DNA of 64,000 bases from Kribbella monticola (lineage in GTDB: Bacteria > Actinomycetota > Actinomycetes > Propionibacteriales > Kribbellaceae): NCBI RefSeq assembly GCF_003261635.1, contig NZ_QFXK01000004.1, forward strand, positions 161,180 through 225,179. The letters are read 5' to 3'. Both the position numbers and the translations under genes were made by a program. The notes beneath the pieces were generated by a model, which worked only from the letters and a program-made list of their open reading frames with translations, made no database searches and had not been told where the DNA came from. Numbering within the stretch: the stretch's first letter is position 1; each line of letters begins with the position of its first letter. Shown here one piece after another: positions 1 to 8,781 of the stretch.

Positions 1-2
1 TC

Positions 3-1112
3 ACCGTCGACGTGGCCCAGGCGGACCTCGACGACCTGCTCGCCCGCCTCGCCAACACCCGCCTCCCGCAACCGGCGCCCGGTGACGACTGGGACCTCGG
101 TACGCCGAACCACTACCTCGCCGAGATGGTCGACCACTGGCAGAACGGGTTCGACTGGCGCGAGCAGGAAGCCCGGATGAACGAGTTCCCGCACTACCTG
201 ACCGAGATCGACGGCCAGACCGTGCACTTCATCCACGTGCCGTCCGCCGAGGAGTCGGCGACTCCGCTGCTCCTGCTGCACACCTACCCGGGTTCGTTCG
301 TCGACTTCCTCGACATGATCGGCCCGCTGACCGACCCGGTCGCCCACGGCGGTCAGGCTTCGGACGCGTTCTCCGTCGTGGTTCCGTCGATCCCCGGCTT
401 CGGATTCAGTACTCCGCTCGTCGACCGCGGCTGGACGATGGCCCGCGTCGCCCGCACCTTCGACAAGCTGATGCGCAAGCTCGGCTACGACTCGTACGGC
501 GCGCACGGCAGCGACGGCGGCGCGATGATCTCCCGCGAGCTCGGCCTGCTGAACCCTCCCGGATTCCTCGGCCTGCACGTCCTCCAGCTGTTCTCGTTCC
601 CGTCGGGCGACCCGGCCGAGTTCGAGAAGTTCACCCCGGAGGACTACGCCGCGCTCGAACACCTCAAGTGGTTCCAGTCCGTCGGCGGCTACAACGCGAT
701 CAACTCGACCCGCCCGCAGACCGTTGCCGTCGGCATCTCCGACTCCCCGGTCGGCCAACTCGCCTGGAACGAACTCTTCAACAGCTTCGGGAACGGCACC
801 AGCCTGGTCACCCGCGACCAGATCCTCACCGAGGTCACCCTCTACTGGTTCACCAACACCAGCGCCGCCGCCGGCCGTTACCACTACGAAGAAGCCCACG
901 CCGAGCACGACACCGCTCCCAACACCGCCCCCACCGGCGTCGCCGTCTTCGCCGACGACTTCAAGACGATCCGCCCATTGGCGGAACGCGACAACACCAA
1001 CATCGTCCACTGGTCCACCTTCGAAAAGGGCGGCCACTTCGCCTCCCTCGAACGCCCCGAAGACGTCACCACCGACCTCCGCACCTTCTTCGGCAGCCTC
1101 CGCTCCAACTGA
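3..1112 (+). CDS. Epoxide hydrolase family protein, 5' end outside window
   Basis: An alpha/beta hydrolase with the N-terminal domain of microsomal-type epoxide hydrolases; expected to open epoxides in the cytoplasm through an Asp nucleophile. The frame is open to the window edge, and the first visible residues align with residues 11-20 of the paralogue at 14592, so about ten N-terminal residues are missing. Counting from the GTG at 12, the nucleophile motif GSDGG places Asp near residue 168, the FDWR signature of the N-terminal domain is near 47-50, and the catalytic His is in GGHF near the C-terminus. The oxyanion motif reads HTYP (90-93) where the family has HGxP. Substrate unknown. Confidence 0.85.
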   Translation, partial: TVDVAQADLDDLLARLANTRLPQPAPGDDWDLGTPNHYLAEMVDHWQNGFDWREQEARMNEFPHYLTEIDGQTVHFIHVPSAEESATPLLLLHTYPGSFVDFLDMIGPLTDPVAHGGQASDAFSVVVPSIPGFGFSTPLVDRGWTMARVARTFDKLMRKLGYDSYGAHGSDGGAMISRELGLLNPPGFLGLHVLQLFSFPSGDPAEFEKFTPEDYAALEHLKWFQSVGGYNAINSTRPQTVAVGISDSPVGQLAWNELFNSFGNGTSLVTRDQILTEVTLYWFTNTSAAAGRYHYEEAHAEHDTAPNTAPTGVAVFADDFKTIRPLAERDNTNIVHWSTFEKGGHFASLERPEDVTTDLRTFFGSLRSN

Positions 1113-1121
1113 CGACACCCG

Positions 1122-1157
1122 AAGGCCGGCTCCCGCTCCCCGCGGCGAGCCGGCCTT
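1122..1157. terminator. Bidirectional hairpin terminator
   Basis: Perfect 11-bp inverted repeat, AAGGCCGGCTC and GAGCCGGCCTT, with a 14-base loop. It sits between the ends of the converging epoxide hydrolase and caspase genes, where a shared terminator is expected. There is no clear U-tract. Confidence 0.7.
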
Positions 1158-1165
1158 GGTTCGTG

Positions 1166-4132
1166 CTATCGCGCCAAGCGGATGGTGCCGACGGGCTTGA
1201 GGGCGACGGCATCGATGATCACGATGCCGTCCGAGAAGCCGGACAGGTAGATGCGCTGACCGTCGTTGCTGACCGCGAGCCTGATGGTCACACCGAAGTC
1301 ATCGGTGAGCGAACCGACGACGTCGTCGTTCTTCGTGTCGATGGCAGTGATTGTCGCCTTCTGCAGCGATGAGTCCGCGCCCAGCACGAAGAGACGGCTG
1401 TCATCGGCGGTCAGTACGGCCGAATTGGATCCGGCCGGGAGTGGCTTCGAACTCGGTCGCGGGTTGGCCACGGTTGTGTTGATCACCCGGTACGAACCTT
1501 CGCCGACGACGTACAGCTGACCCGTCGAACTCATGCTGAGATCGCGCGGCTTGTCGTCGAGCTTGAACGGCGTACGGGCCGGGCGCATCGTGTTCGTGTC
1601 CAGCACAGACACCGATTGCGTTTCGTGGTCGGCGAGGAACAGGCGATCTCCCGAAGGACTGACGGCAAGATCCCAAGGACTTCCACTCGCGCTGATCGGT
1701 CCGCCCACCGTCGTCAGCTTGGTCGTGTCGACGACAGTGATCGTCTGCGCCTCGGGACTGAGGACGAACAATCGGTGGGTGGCTGCGTTGAGCGCGAGGC
1801 CGACCGGTTTCGGGGCCACGGGGATCGGCTTACCGATGATCCGCCAGTCGGCCACGTCGATCACTGTCACGGAGTTGGCAAGACCACTCGCCACATACAG
1901 CCGCTTGCCGTCCGGAGCCAGGACCAGTCCGGTCGGCTGCCCACCGACCGGCAACGCATCCCCTTCCTGCTCACGAGTCGTCGTACTGATCTTGAGTACC
2001 TTGCCGTTGGCGAAATCTGCCGCGTACAGATGGTCGTTGGTCAAGCTGACCGCCAGTCCGATCGGAACCGGCGCACTGGCAGCGTGAGGTCCGACGACCG
2101 ACGCAGCTCCGCCGAGTACCGCGGGCAGAACAAGCATCGCCGCGATCGCCACCACGAGTCGCCTGCCCGGACGACTTCCTCCCGCGCCGTCAGCACCGGC
2201 TGCCGCCTCTTCATCAGCACCGAGCTGCCCGTCAGTGCGACCCTCTTCGTCAGCGTCGGCCTGCTCGCTGGGCCTCAGCCCGACGATCACCTGCACCGCG
2301 AGAAGCAGCCATGCCACGAACAACGCGACCACAGCAGCCAGCGGCGGCAGGAATCCGTCAGGACGCCGGAACATCCCGAGCCACAAGGCGAATCCGCCCA
2401 GCACCCACCCGCCCAGGAACGCCCTCCGACGCCCGGCCGGCGACGTCATCGCCGCGAGCAGTGGCCCTACGATCGCCAGTTCTACCGCGAGGATGCCGAC
2501 GACGATCGGGTACGACCACTTCCACTGAAACTCGATCGCCGAGCTCCCGCGGAACGCGAGCGGTGACTCGTAGTGGACATAAGCACGGATCACCAACTGC
2601 GCAGCGGCCGCGGCAACCCCCAGCCCGATGACCAGCCACGCCCACCGGCCGGCAATTCGCCGTACGCTCCAGCTCGCACGGCCACCGCGAAGCCGAAGTA
2701 TCGCGAAGACACCGGCCGCGATCCACGCCAGGTGTGCGATGACCGCAAGCGCCGCCACGAGAGGCGTTCCGGAAAGGTCGCCGCCGATGAACGGGCGCAT
2801 CCAGTCGGTCAGCCAGCCCACGATCAAGGCCCCGCCCAGCAAGCCCGTCGGCGCTAGACCCACCACGAAGGCGACAGCGTCGTCCGGACCGACGCGGCTC
2901 TGGATCAGCAAAGAGGCGACCATCACGCCAGTGGCTGCCACGAGGTACCACGAGGCGCCGCCGGACCAACGATCGCCGGTGAGCCCGACGACAACGCCGG
3001 CGACCAGCGCTGCGGTCGCAACCAGATTGAGCCCGCTGATCAGTCTGGACCCGGTCGGCACCGCGAGCCGTTCGAGCTGAGTCAGTCGACGCCGCATCGA
3101 TGCGCGGACCGCTGAACCGATCGAGATCGCCTCGGCTGCCGATGCCCGGGGCTGTCTGGGCGGAATCGAAGCGACCGGCATCGGCGCCGGCGCCGGTGAG
3201 CTCAGGATCGCTTGGGCCGCATCGGACACCGCTCGGCTGTCGTCGTCGAGGAGTAGCTCCAAGTGGTGGCGCGCCGTACGGCGTACCAGCTCGTTGTTTG
3301 CCCAGAGCAACCGTCCGAGCGGCTCGACGGCAGCCAACCGCGCGGCGGGGAGCGGACTCGCCAGCGCATCGCCGAGGTGGCTCGGCAGGCTCCAGTTGAC
3401 GTTCGCCGCGATGACCGTGCGGCCCTCGACCTGGTCCAGCTTCTTCGGCCGCTGGTTCGGCTGCTCGGCCGTGACCCGGTCGAAGACGTAGTTGTACAAC
3501 TCGTCGACGGTGATGTCGCCGTCATGATCGAGATCCGCGGTGCCTTCGCGGAGACCCTGCACGAGATGGCGCGTGAAGACCGACTGGGCAGCCTCACCGT
3601 GAATCGTGCTGCCCTCGAAGGCGTACTGCGTCGAGTCGGATGCCGTCAGCACCGTACGCCCGCGGCCACCCAACGTTTCCAGCGTGTGCACCGCGGAGTC
3701 GGCTTTGGCGAACTGCTGAGTCGCGTAGGCACCGCTGTAGCAGCAGTCGAGGATGAGGATCTTCTGCCGGGACAGACTCTCCGTCATCGCCTCGTCCACC
3801 AACTGCGCGGACAGCGCCGTGAACCGCAACCGGTCCCGCTTGGTGTTGGACATCGCCAGGTGGAGCCGTCCGTTGTCGTCCTTCAGCCCGTGACCGGTGA
3901 AGTACAGCAAAGTGAGATCATCTCGCCGGCTGTCCGCGTAGAACTCGGCGATCGCCTCGCCGACCTCGTGCGTGGGCGCGTTGACAAGCGTTCGTACTTC
4001 GAATCCCGCGATCTGCGGATCTTCCAGTACTGCGGCCAGCGCCTCCGCGTCCTGCGCGGGGGTGGTCAACCGCCGCAGCCCGGTGTCCGCGTACTCGTAG
4101 GTGGCGATCAGCAACGCCAGCCGACGACCCAT
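1166..4132 (-). CDS. Caspase-like (C14) protease with membrane segments and C-terminal beta-propeller
   Basis: 988 residues. Residues 1-235 form a metacaspase/caspase-hemoglobinase fold peptidase: His81 in YFTGHGL and Cys131 in LDCCYSG make the catalytic dyad, and an EF-hand-like DxDxDG loop lies near residue 200. A helical segment (about 250-310) follows, then several hydrophobic spans (about 365-625) and a C-terminal propeller (about 660-985) of roughly 42-residue YVTN-like repeats. The likely arrangement is a cytoplasmic protease tethered to the membrane with the propeller as sensor or binding domain; the topology is inferred. The start lies 3 bases after the stop of the EACC1-like gene, so the two are probably translated together. 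Cleavage target unknown; a role in conflict or programmed death is inferred from the family. Confidence 0.88.
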   Translation of the reverse strand: MGRRLALLIATYEYADTGLRRLTTPAQDAEALAAVLEDPQIAGFEVRTLVNAPTHEVGEAIAEFYADSRRDDLTLLYFTGHGLKDDNGRLHLAMSNTKRDRLRFTALSAQLVDEAMTESLSRQKILILDCCYSGAYATQQFAKADSAVHTLETLGGRGRTVLTASDSTQYAFEGSTIHGEAAQSVFTRHLVQGLREGTADLDHDGDITVDELYNYVFDRVTAEQPNQRPKKLDQVEGRTVIAANVNWSLPSHLGDALASPLPAARLAAVEPLGRLLWANNELVRRTARHHLELLLDDDSRAVSDAAQAILSSPAPAPMPVASIPPRQPRASAAEAISIGSAVRASMRRRLTQLERLAVPTGSRLISGLNLVATAALVAGVVVGLTGDRWSGGASWYLVAATGVMVASLLIQSRVGPDDAVAFVVGLAPTGLLGGALIVGWLTDWMRPFIGGDLSGTPLVAALAVIAHLAWIAAGVFAILRLRGGRASWSVRRIAGRWAWLVIGLGVAAAAAQLVIRAYVHYESPLAFRGSSAIEFQWKWSYPIVVGILAVELAIVGPLLAAMTSPAGRRRAFLGGWVLGGFALWLGMFRRPDGFLPPLAAVVALFVAWLLLAVQVIVGLRPSEQADADEEGRTDGQLGADEEAAAGADGAGGSRPGRRLVVAIAAMLVLPAVLGGAASVVGPHAASAPVPIGLAVSLTNDHLYAADFANGKVLKISTTTREQEGDALPVGGQPTGLVLAPDGKRLYVASGLANSVTVIDVADWRIIGKPIPVAPKPVGLALNAATHRLFVLSPEAQTITVVDTTKLTTVGGPISASGSPWDLAVSPSGDRLFLADHETQSVSVLDTNTMRPARTPFKLDDKPRDLSMSSTGQLYVVGEGSYRVINTTVANPRPSSKPLPAGSNSAVLTADDSRLFVLGADSSLQKATITAIDTKNDDVVGSLTDDFGVTIRLAVSNDGQRIYLSGFSDGIVIIDAVALKPVGTIRLAR

Positions 4133-4135
4133 TGG

Positions 4136-4498
4136 CTAGCCGCCCGTGTGCTTGGCGAGAAAGGCCTCCAGCAGTCGCTCCCGCTCAGTGAACGAGGGCC
4201 GATCCAGCTCGATCGAGTCGGCTCCGATCGTGACCGTGATCCGCTGCGGATCCGCGCGCCGGCCGAGCCAGTCGCGGAGTACGAGGATCAGCGTCGGGAT
4301 CATGCCGCCGGCACCCACCAGCGCTACCGCGACCGCCCCTACGACCGCACCATCACCCTTGGCCCCCTCTGGCATCGCTGCCTGGACGGCACGCGTCTCG
4401 AACTCGTGCTCCCCGAGCTCTTCACGCAGCCGCCGAACGGCCCGCTCCACCTCTTCGGGCTCGCCGCCCATCACCTGAATCTCAGCCCACTCCGCCAC
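4136..4498 (-). CDS. EACC1-like small membrane protein (effector-associated constant component)
   Basis: 120 residues from a GTG start preceded by GGTGGGGGA; an upstream extension exists but lacks a better ribosome site. The protein has an N-terminal alpha/beta segment with an EEVERAVRRLREEL helix, one hydrophobic span (about 60-80), and a C-terminal strand-helix segment with TVTIGADSIELD followed by ERERLLEAFL. That layout matches the EACC1 family, which comparative genomics of bacterial conflict systems places beside proteases and other effectors. It lies directly upstream of the caspase gene with a 3-base gap. The family match is from pattern memory, not a search; the function is probably adaptor or activation partner. 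Confidence 0.7.
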   Translation of the reverse strand: MAEWAEIQVMGGEPEEVERAVRRLREELGEHEFETRAVQAAMPEGAKGDGAVVGAVAVALVGAGGMIPTLILVLRDWLGRRADPQRITVTIGADSIELDRPSFTERERLLEAFLAKHTGG

Positions 4499-4616
4499 AA
4501 ATCCCCCACCGGTCAGCCAACTCTCCGGCCATATCATCCCCGGCCGGTCGCCCACCCACAAGCACCTCTTGCTAACAGTGCGTAGCCGACCGCCCGGGAA
4601 TTCTCGCAGGTCTGGA

Positions 4617-5564
4617 TCAGGCGGGTTTCAGGGCGAGGCCGTCGGGGGTGAGATACACCGGCATCGGGTCGCTGATGGCGCCGATGAAGCCGTCTGGGCC
4701 TTCGTTGTGGAAGGCAAGCATCACCCAGGCGCCGTCGACGTCGCGCACCAGGCGTCCGACGTACAGGGAATCGTCGGTCAGCGGGGTCGCCTTGCTGATG
4801 TCGAAGTGGCCGGTCGCGCTGTCGGCGGTCAGAGACCAGACGCCTCCGCTGCCCGATGTCGTCTTCTTCGCGGCCGAGAGCTCGTTTCGCAGGCAGTTGA
4901 ACAGCAGGACGATCTGTCCCTCGACTACCTCGACCTGGAACACCTCGAGATGCCCGAAGCCCGCGCCCGGCTCGCTCAACGGCGGTTGAACTTCCCAGTG
5001 CAGCAGGTCGCGCGATCGCGCATGACCCACGACACCGCGATCGTCGACCGGCCCATGGTTCGCCCGGCCGGTGATCAACATGTGCCACCCGTCACCGCCG
5101 GGATCCTCGAAGACCCACGGATCCCGCCAGGCCTCGTCGAACCACGCCGAGCCGTCATACTTCTCGTACCAGCGCGGATCCGCCGCCACGATCGGATTGC
5201 CCTCGTACTTCTCCCACGTGAAGAGATCACGAGACCTGGCCACCCCGATGCTCTGGATCAACACCCCGTCGCGCTCACTCGCACCGGTGTAGAACATGTG
5301 CCACGTACCGTCAGGCCCCTGTACTACGGACCCGGTCCAGGTCGCCGCGTCGTCAAAGGCCGGCCGATCCCCGTGGACAAGGGCATCCGCCACCCGCGTC
5401 CAACTCCGCAAGTCGTCCGAGACGGCGTGCCCGATGGACGCCCGGCCGTGGCGCCGGCCCGGGTCGTGCAGGGCACGCGAGGCGTACAGGAAGAAGAGGT
5501 GGTACCGGTCGCCGTCGCGAGCGAACCAGAAGTCCCACACCCACGAGTCGGGCAGTTCGAGCAT
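4617..5564 (-). CDS. Glycoside hydrolase, five-bladed propeller GH32/GH43 superfamily
   Basis: 315 residues, no signal peptide, so probably cytoplasmic and acting on imported sugars. The start WVWDFW supplies the candidate nucleophile Asp, WRDPWVF is the RDP motif, and GHLEVFQ carries the candidate acid/base Glu, an order seen in GH32/GH68 fructosidases and relatives. The ATG overlaps the permease stop by one base (TGATG), so it is the last gene of the sugar ABC operon. The exact family (GH32 or a GH43-like branch) and sugar cannot be settled from sequence alone. Confidence 0.78.
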   Translation of the reverse strand: MLELPDSWVWDFWFARDGDRYHLFFLYASRALHDPGRRHGRASIGHAVSDDLRSWTRVADALVHGDRPAFDDAATWTGSVVQGPDGTWHMFYTGASERDGVLIQSIGVARSRDLFTWEKYEGNPIVAADPRWYEKYDGSAWFDEAWRDPWVFEDPGGDGWHMLITGRANHGPVDDRGVVGHARSRDLLHWEVQPPLSEPGAGFGHLEVFQVEVVEGQIVLLFNCLRNELSAAKKTTSGSGGVWSLTADSATGHFDISKATPLTDDSLYVGRLVRDVDGAWVMLAFHNEGPDGFIGAISDPMPVYLTPDGLALKPA

Positions 5565-6427
5565 CAGCCCTTCACCCCCGCCGAGGCGATGCTGCCGATG
5601 AAGGCGCGCTGGAACGCGACGAACAGGACGAGTACCGGCACGGTGATCATCGAGGCGTAGGCCATGATCTGCCCCCAGGAGACGTTGAGCTGGAAGAAGT
5701 ACTGGATGCCGACCATCACCGGTCGTAGGTCCTCGCTCTGCACCACCATCAGCGGCCACAGGTAAGAGTTCCAGGCGGGCAGGAAGGTCAGGATGGCGAC
5801 GGTCGCGATCGCGGGGCCGGACAGCGGCATCACCACCCGGCGGTAGATGCCGAACCAGCCGGCGCCGTCCATCCGCGCGGCTTCGTCGAGCTCGACCGGA
5901 ATGCTGCTGAAGTACTGGAAGAACAGGTAGATCGAGAACGCGTTGGCCACGAACGGCAGGATCTGCACGTGGTACGTGTCCAGCCATCCCGAGGTCAGGG
6001 TGAGGTGGAACCCGTGCACCTCCAACCAGGGCAGCTTGTTGACCCACCACACCAACGGCAGCGCGAAGGTCTCGAACGGCACGATCAACGTCGCGATGAT
6101 GGCAGCCAGTACTACGCGCCGCCCGCGCCACCGCATCCGGGCCAGCGCGAACGCCGCCATACTGTTGATCAAGATGCCCAAGGCAACCGTCACCAGCGAG
6201 ATGCCGACCGAGTTGAGCAGCAGCCGCTCAGCCGGCACCCGGTCGAAGACGCCGCGGTAGTTGTCCAGCGAGATGTCGCCGACCGGCAGGATCGCCTTGA
6301 GCGAGGTCAGATCGGCGAAGATCTGCGCGTCCGGTTTGAACGACGAGATCAGCATGAACACGATCGGGAACGCGAAGAAGATCACCAGCACCGATCGCCC
6401 CAACTGCAGAGGCAGTACGCGTTTCAT
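5564..6427 (-). CDS. Carbohydrate ABC transporter permease, MalG type
   Basis: 287 residues with six predicted membrane spans. The EAA loop that docks the ATPase is visible as ELDEAARMDGAG near residue 190 followed by MPLSGP. It pairs with the MalF-type permease just upstream (TGA-C-ATG, one-base gap). No ATPase gene is in the cluster, as is common for actinobacterial sugar importers that share an MsiK-type ATPase encoded elsewhere. Confidence 0.92.
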   Translation of the reverse strand: MKRVLPLQLGRSVLVIFFAFPIVFMLISSFKPDAQIFADLTSLKAILPVGDISLDNYRGVFDRVPAERLLLNSVGISLVTVALGILINSMAAFALARMRWRGRRVVLAAIIATLIVPFETFALPLVWWVNKLPWLEVHGFHLTLTSGWLDTYHVQILPFVANAFSIYLFFQYFSSIPVELDEAARMDGAGWFGIYRRVVMPLSGPAIATVAILTFLPAWNSYLWPLMVVQSEDLRPVMVGIQYFFQLNVSWGQIMAYASMITVPVLVLFVAFQRAFIGSIASAGVKG

Positions 6428-6428
6428 G

Positions 6429-7370
6429 TCAGGCCTTCTCTCTGGTCAGGAAGCGCTGGACCCCCGAGACAGTCAGCACGAGGACGAAGAACACCAGCGA
6501 AACCGCCGCCGCATAGCCGGTGGACTGCTGTTCGTACCCAGCCCGGACCGCCATGAAGACCACCGTGGTCGTCCGGTCGAGCGGCCCGCCCTGGGTCATC
6601 ACGCTGATTTGGGTGAACAGGCTCAGCGCCCCGATCGTGATGGTGATCAGAATGAAGGTCCGCGTCGCCCGCAGACTCGGCCAGGTGACGTGGGTGAACG
6701 TCTTCCACGCCGACGCGCCGTCGAGGGACGCGGCCTCGTACAGGTCGCGCGGGATGGTCTGCAGGCCCGCCAGCCAGATGATCATGTGGAACCCGACGGC
6801 CTGCCAGACCGACATGAACATGATCGCCGGCATCGCCGTGGTCGGATTGTTCAGCCAGTCGGTCCCGTGCGAGTGCCCGAAGGTGACCGCCGAGATGATC
6901 TGGTTCAGCAACCCGTCCGGCTGGTAGATGAACCGCCACAGCAGGGAGATCACCACCATCGACGTGACCACGGGAGCGAAGTACACGGTCCGGAAGAAGT
7001 TCGTACCGCGGACTTTCGCGTTGGCCAGCAGCGCCAGGACCAGCGCGAGTCCAGCCTGGACGGGGACGACGACCACCGCGAAGTACGCCGTGTTGCGCAG
7101 CGATGCCCAGAAGAAGCTGTCGCCGAAGAGCCTGATGAAGTTGTCCGCGCCGACGAAGTGCGGCGGTCTCGGCGAGATCAACCGGGCGTTGGTGAAGGCC
7201 AGCCCGAAGGCGAGCGCAACGGGTACGAGGAAGAAGACGGCCAGCAGGATGACGGCAGGCGACGCCATCGCGGCGCCGATCAGCGTCTCGCGCGACCGGG
7301 CGTTCGCCGTACGGACCTGTCGTGGAATCGCTTGTTCGGCGACTCGTCGGGGAGCTGTGGTGGCGGACAT
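6429..7370 (-). CDS. Carbohydrate ABC transporter permease, MalF type
   Basis: 313 residues from the ATG one base after the stop of the binding-protein gene; a longer reading would overlap that gene. Six membrane spans follow a basic N-terminal tail. The EAA motif reads YEAASLDGASAW near residue 215. Works with the MalG-type partner as the membrane channel of the importer. Confidence 0.92.
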   Translation of the reverse strand: MSATTAPRRVAEQAIPRQVRTANARSRETLIGAAMASPAVILLAVFFLVPVALAFGLAFTNARLISPRPPHFVGADNFIRLFGDSFFWASLRNTAYFAVVVVPVQAGLALVLALLANAKVRGTNFFRTVYFAPVVTSMVVISLLWRFIYQPDGLLNQIISAVTFGHSHGTDWLNNPTTAMPAIMFMSVWQAVGFHMIIWLAGLQTIPRDLYEAASLDGASAWKTFTHVTWPSLRATRTFILITITIGALSLFTQISVMTQGGPLDRTTTVVFMAVRAGYEQQSTGYAAAVSLVFFVLVLTVSGVQRFLTREKA

Positions 7371-7371
7371 G

Positions 7372-8676
7372 TCAGTACGCGTAGTTGCCGTTGGACTTGA
7401 TGTTGCTGTCGATGTCGGCGGCTGCCTTGTCGAGGATCTTCTGCGGGTCTCCACCGGCCAAGATGTCCGAGACGGCCTTCTGGAACGTCGAGGAGATGAA
7501 CGGGTACGCCGGCGTGACCGGTCGCACCTCGGCGTACTTCTGCGACAGTTCGAGGAAGATCCGGTACTTGCCGCCCGGTGCGTACGCCGGTACCTGCGCC
7601 GCCGCGTCGGTGTTCGCCGGGATCAGGCCGAGCGCCTTCGCGTAGTCGACGTAGTACTCCGGCTTGGCCGAGAACTTGAGGTATTCCAGTGCGCCGTCCT
7701 TGGCCGCGCACGCCGACGACATGCCCCACTGCCAGGACGCGCCACCGATCTTCGGGCCCTTGCCGAAGTCCGGCGGCGGCAGGAAGACGACGTCGGCGCC
7801 GTACTTCTTGGTGACCGTGTCCGCGGCCCAACTGCCGTTCCACATGATCGCGCTCTTGCCGTTGACGAAGTCGACAGCCGAGTCCTTGCCGGACTTCTGC
7901 TGGGCATAGCCCTTGGTGATCATGCTGCGGAACCAGGTCGCCCACTTGAGGGCGTCCGGCCCGTTGAGGACACCCTTCGCCGTCTGGTAGCCGTCGCGGT
8001 TCACCAGGTCACCGCCAAAGCTCTGCAACATCGGCGAGTAGGCGTACGGAATCCACTCGCCGGTCCCTGCCGTGCCGAGGTCGAGCGGGTACGTGTACTT
8101 CCCGCCCGCCTTGATCTTCCCCACCGCGGCGTCGAACTCCTCGCCCGTCCACGGCTTGTCGATCGTCGGGATCCTGATGCCGTACTGCGTCAGGACGGAC
8201 TTGCGAGCGGTCAGGTTCATCGCGACGTCGTAGTGACCGAAGGAGTAGATCTTGTTGTCCACCTTGCCGAGCGTGCTCGGCAGCTGCTTGTCGAAGAATC
8301 CCCTGGGCACGTCGAGCGGCTGGAGGTAGCCGGCCCAGGCCCAGTTCGGCACGTTCGGGCCGTCGATGTCCATCACGCAGGGCAGCTTCTTCGCGGCCGC
8401 GGCTGCGGTGACCGCATCGTTGTAGGCGGCCTGCGGGAAGGACTGGAGCTTCACCTTGTACTTGCTCTGGCTTGCGTTGAACGCATCGACCACCTTCTTG
8501 TTGACCGCCAGCTCGACGGGGTTGCCGCCGTTGTGCGTCCAGAGTTCGAGGGTGGTCACACCGCCTTCGGTGGTCGAACCGCTGCTCGACGATCCTGACG
8601 AGCAAGCCTGCAGCCCGACGGCAGCGGCACAAACCAGGGCTACTGCGCCGATACTCCGCTTGGTGATTTGTTGCAT
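7372..8676 (-). CDS. Sugar ABC transporter substrate-binding lipoprotein
   Basis: 434 residues. The N-terminus is a lipoprotein signal with lipobox LQAC, followed by a Ser-rich linker, so the protein is anchored on the outer face of the membrane. The body is a family 1 extracellular binding protein (MalE-like) with LELWTHNGG near the N-terminus. The ATG is preceded by GAAGGGGAAAG. First gene of the four-gene operon binding protein - MalF - MalG - glycosidase. The ligand is probably an oligosaccharide cleaved by the last gene product. Confidence 0.9.
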   Translation of the reverse strand: MQQITKRSIGAVALVCAAAVGLQACSSGSSSSGSTTEGGVTTLELWTHNGGNPVELAVNKKVVDAFNASQSKYKVKLQSFPQAAYNDAVTAAAAAKKLPCVMDIDGPNVPNWAWAGYLQPLDVPRGFFDKQLPSTLGKVDNKIYSFGHYDVAMNLTARKSVLTQYGIRIPTIDKPWTGEEFDAAVGKIKAGGKYTYPLDLGTAGTGEWIPYAYSPMLQSFGGDLVNRDGYQTAKGVLNGPDALKWATWFRSMITKGYAQQKSGKDSAVDFVNGKSAIMWNGSWAADTVTKKYGADVVFLPPPDFGKGPKIGGASWQWGMSSACAAKDGALEYLKFSAKPEYYVDYAKALGLIPANTDAAAQVPAYAPGGKYRIFLELSQKYAEVRPVTPAYPFISSTFQKAVSDILAGGDPQKILDKAAADIDSNIKSNGNYAY

Positions 8677-8781
8677 GGTCTTTCCCCTTCGTTTTCGGGC
8701 AGGCCGAAGCAAGGCATCGTCTGCCGGTACTGCGTGTCTGTGGCAGCGGTGGGCGTCGATGGCCCCGCTGTTAGGTGGTGA

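Noticed and set aside
7372..7400. Longer start for the MalF-type permease inside the binding-protein gene
   Set aside because: The extra residues are low-complexity Ser/Thr/Arg from the neighbour's coding sequence; the ATG one base after the stop fits the operon spacing.
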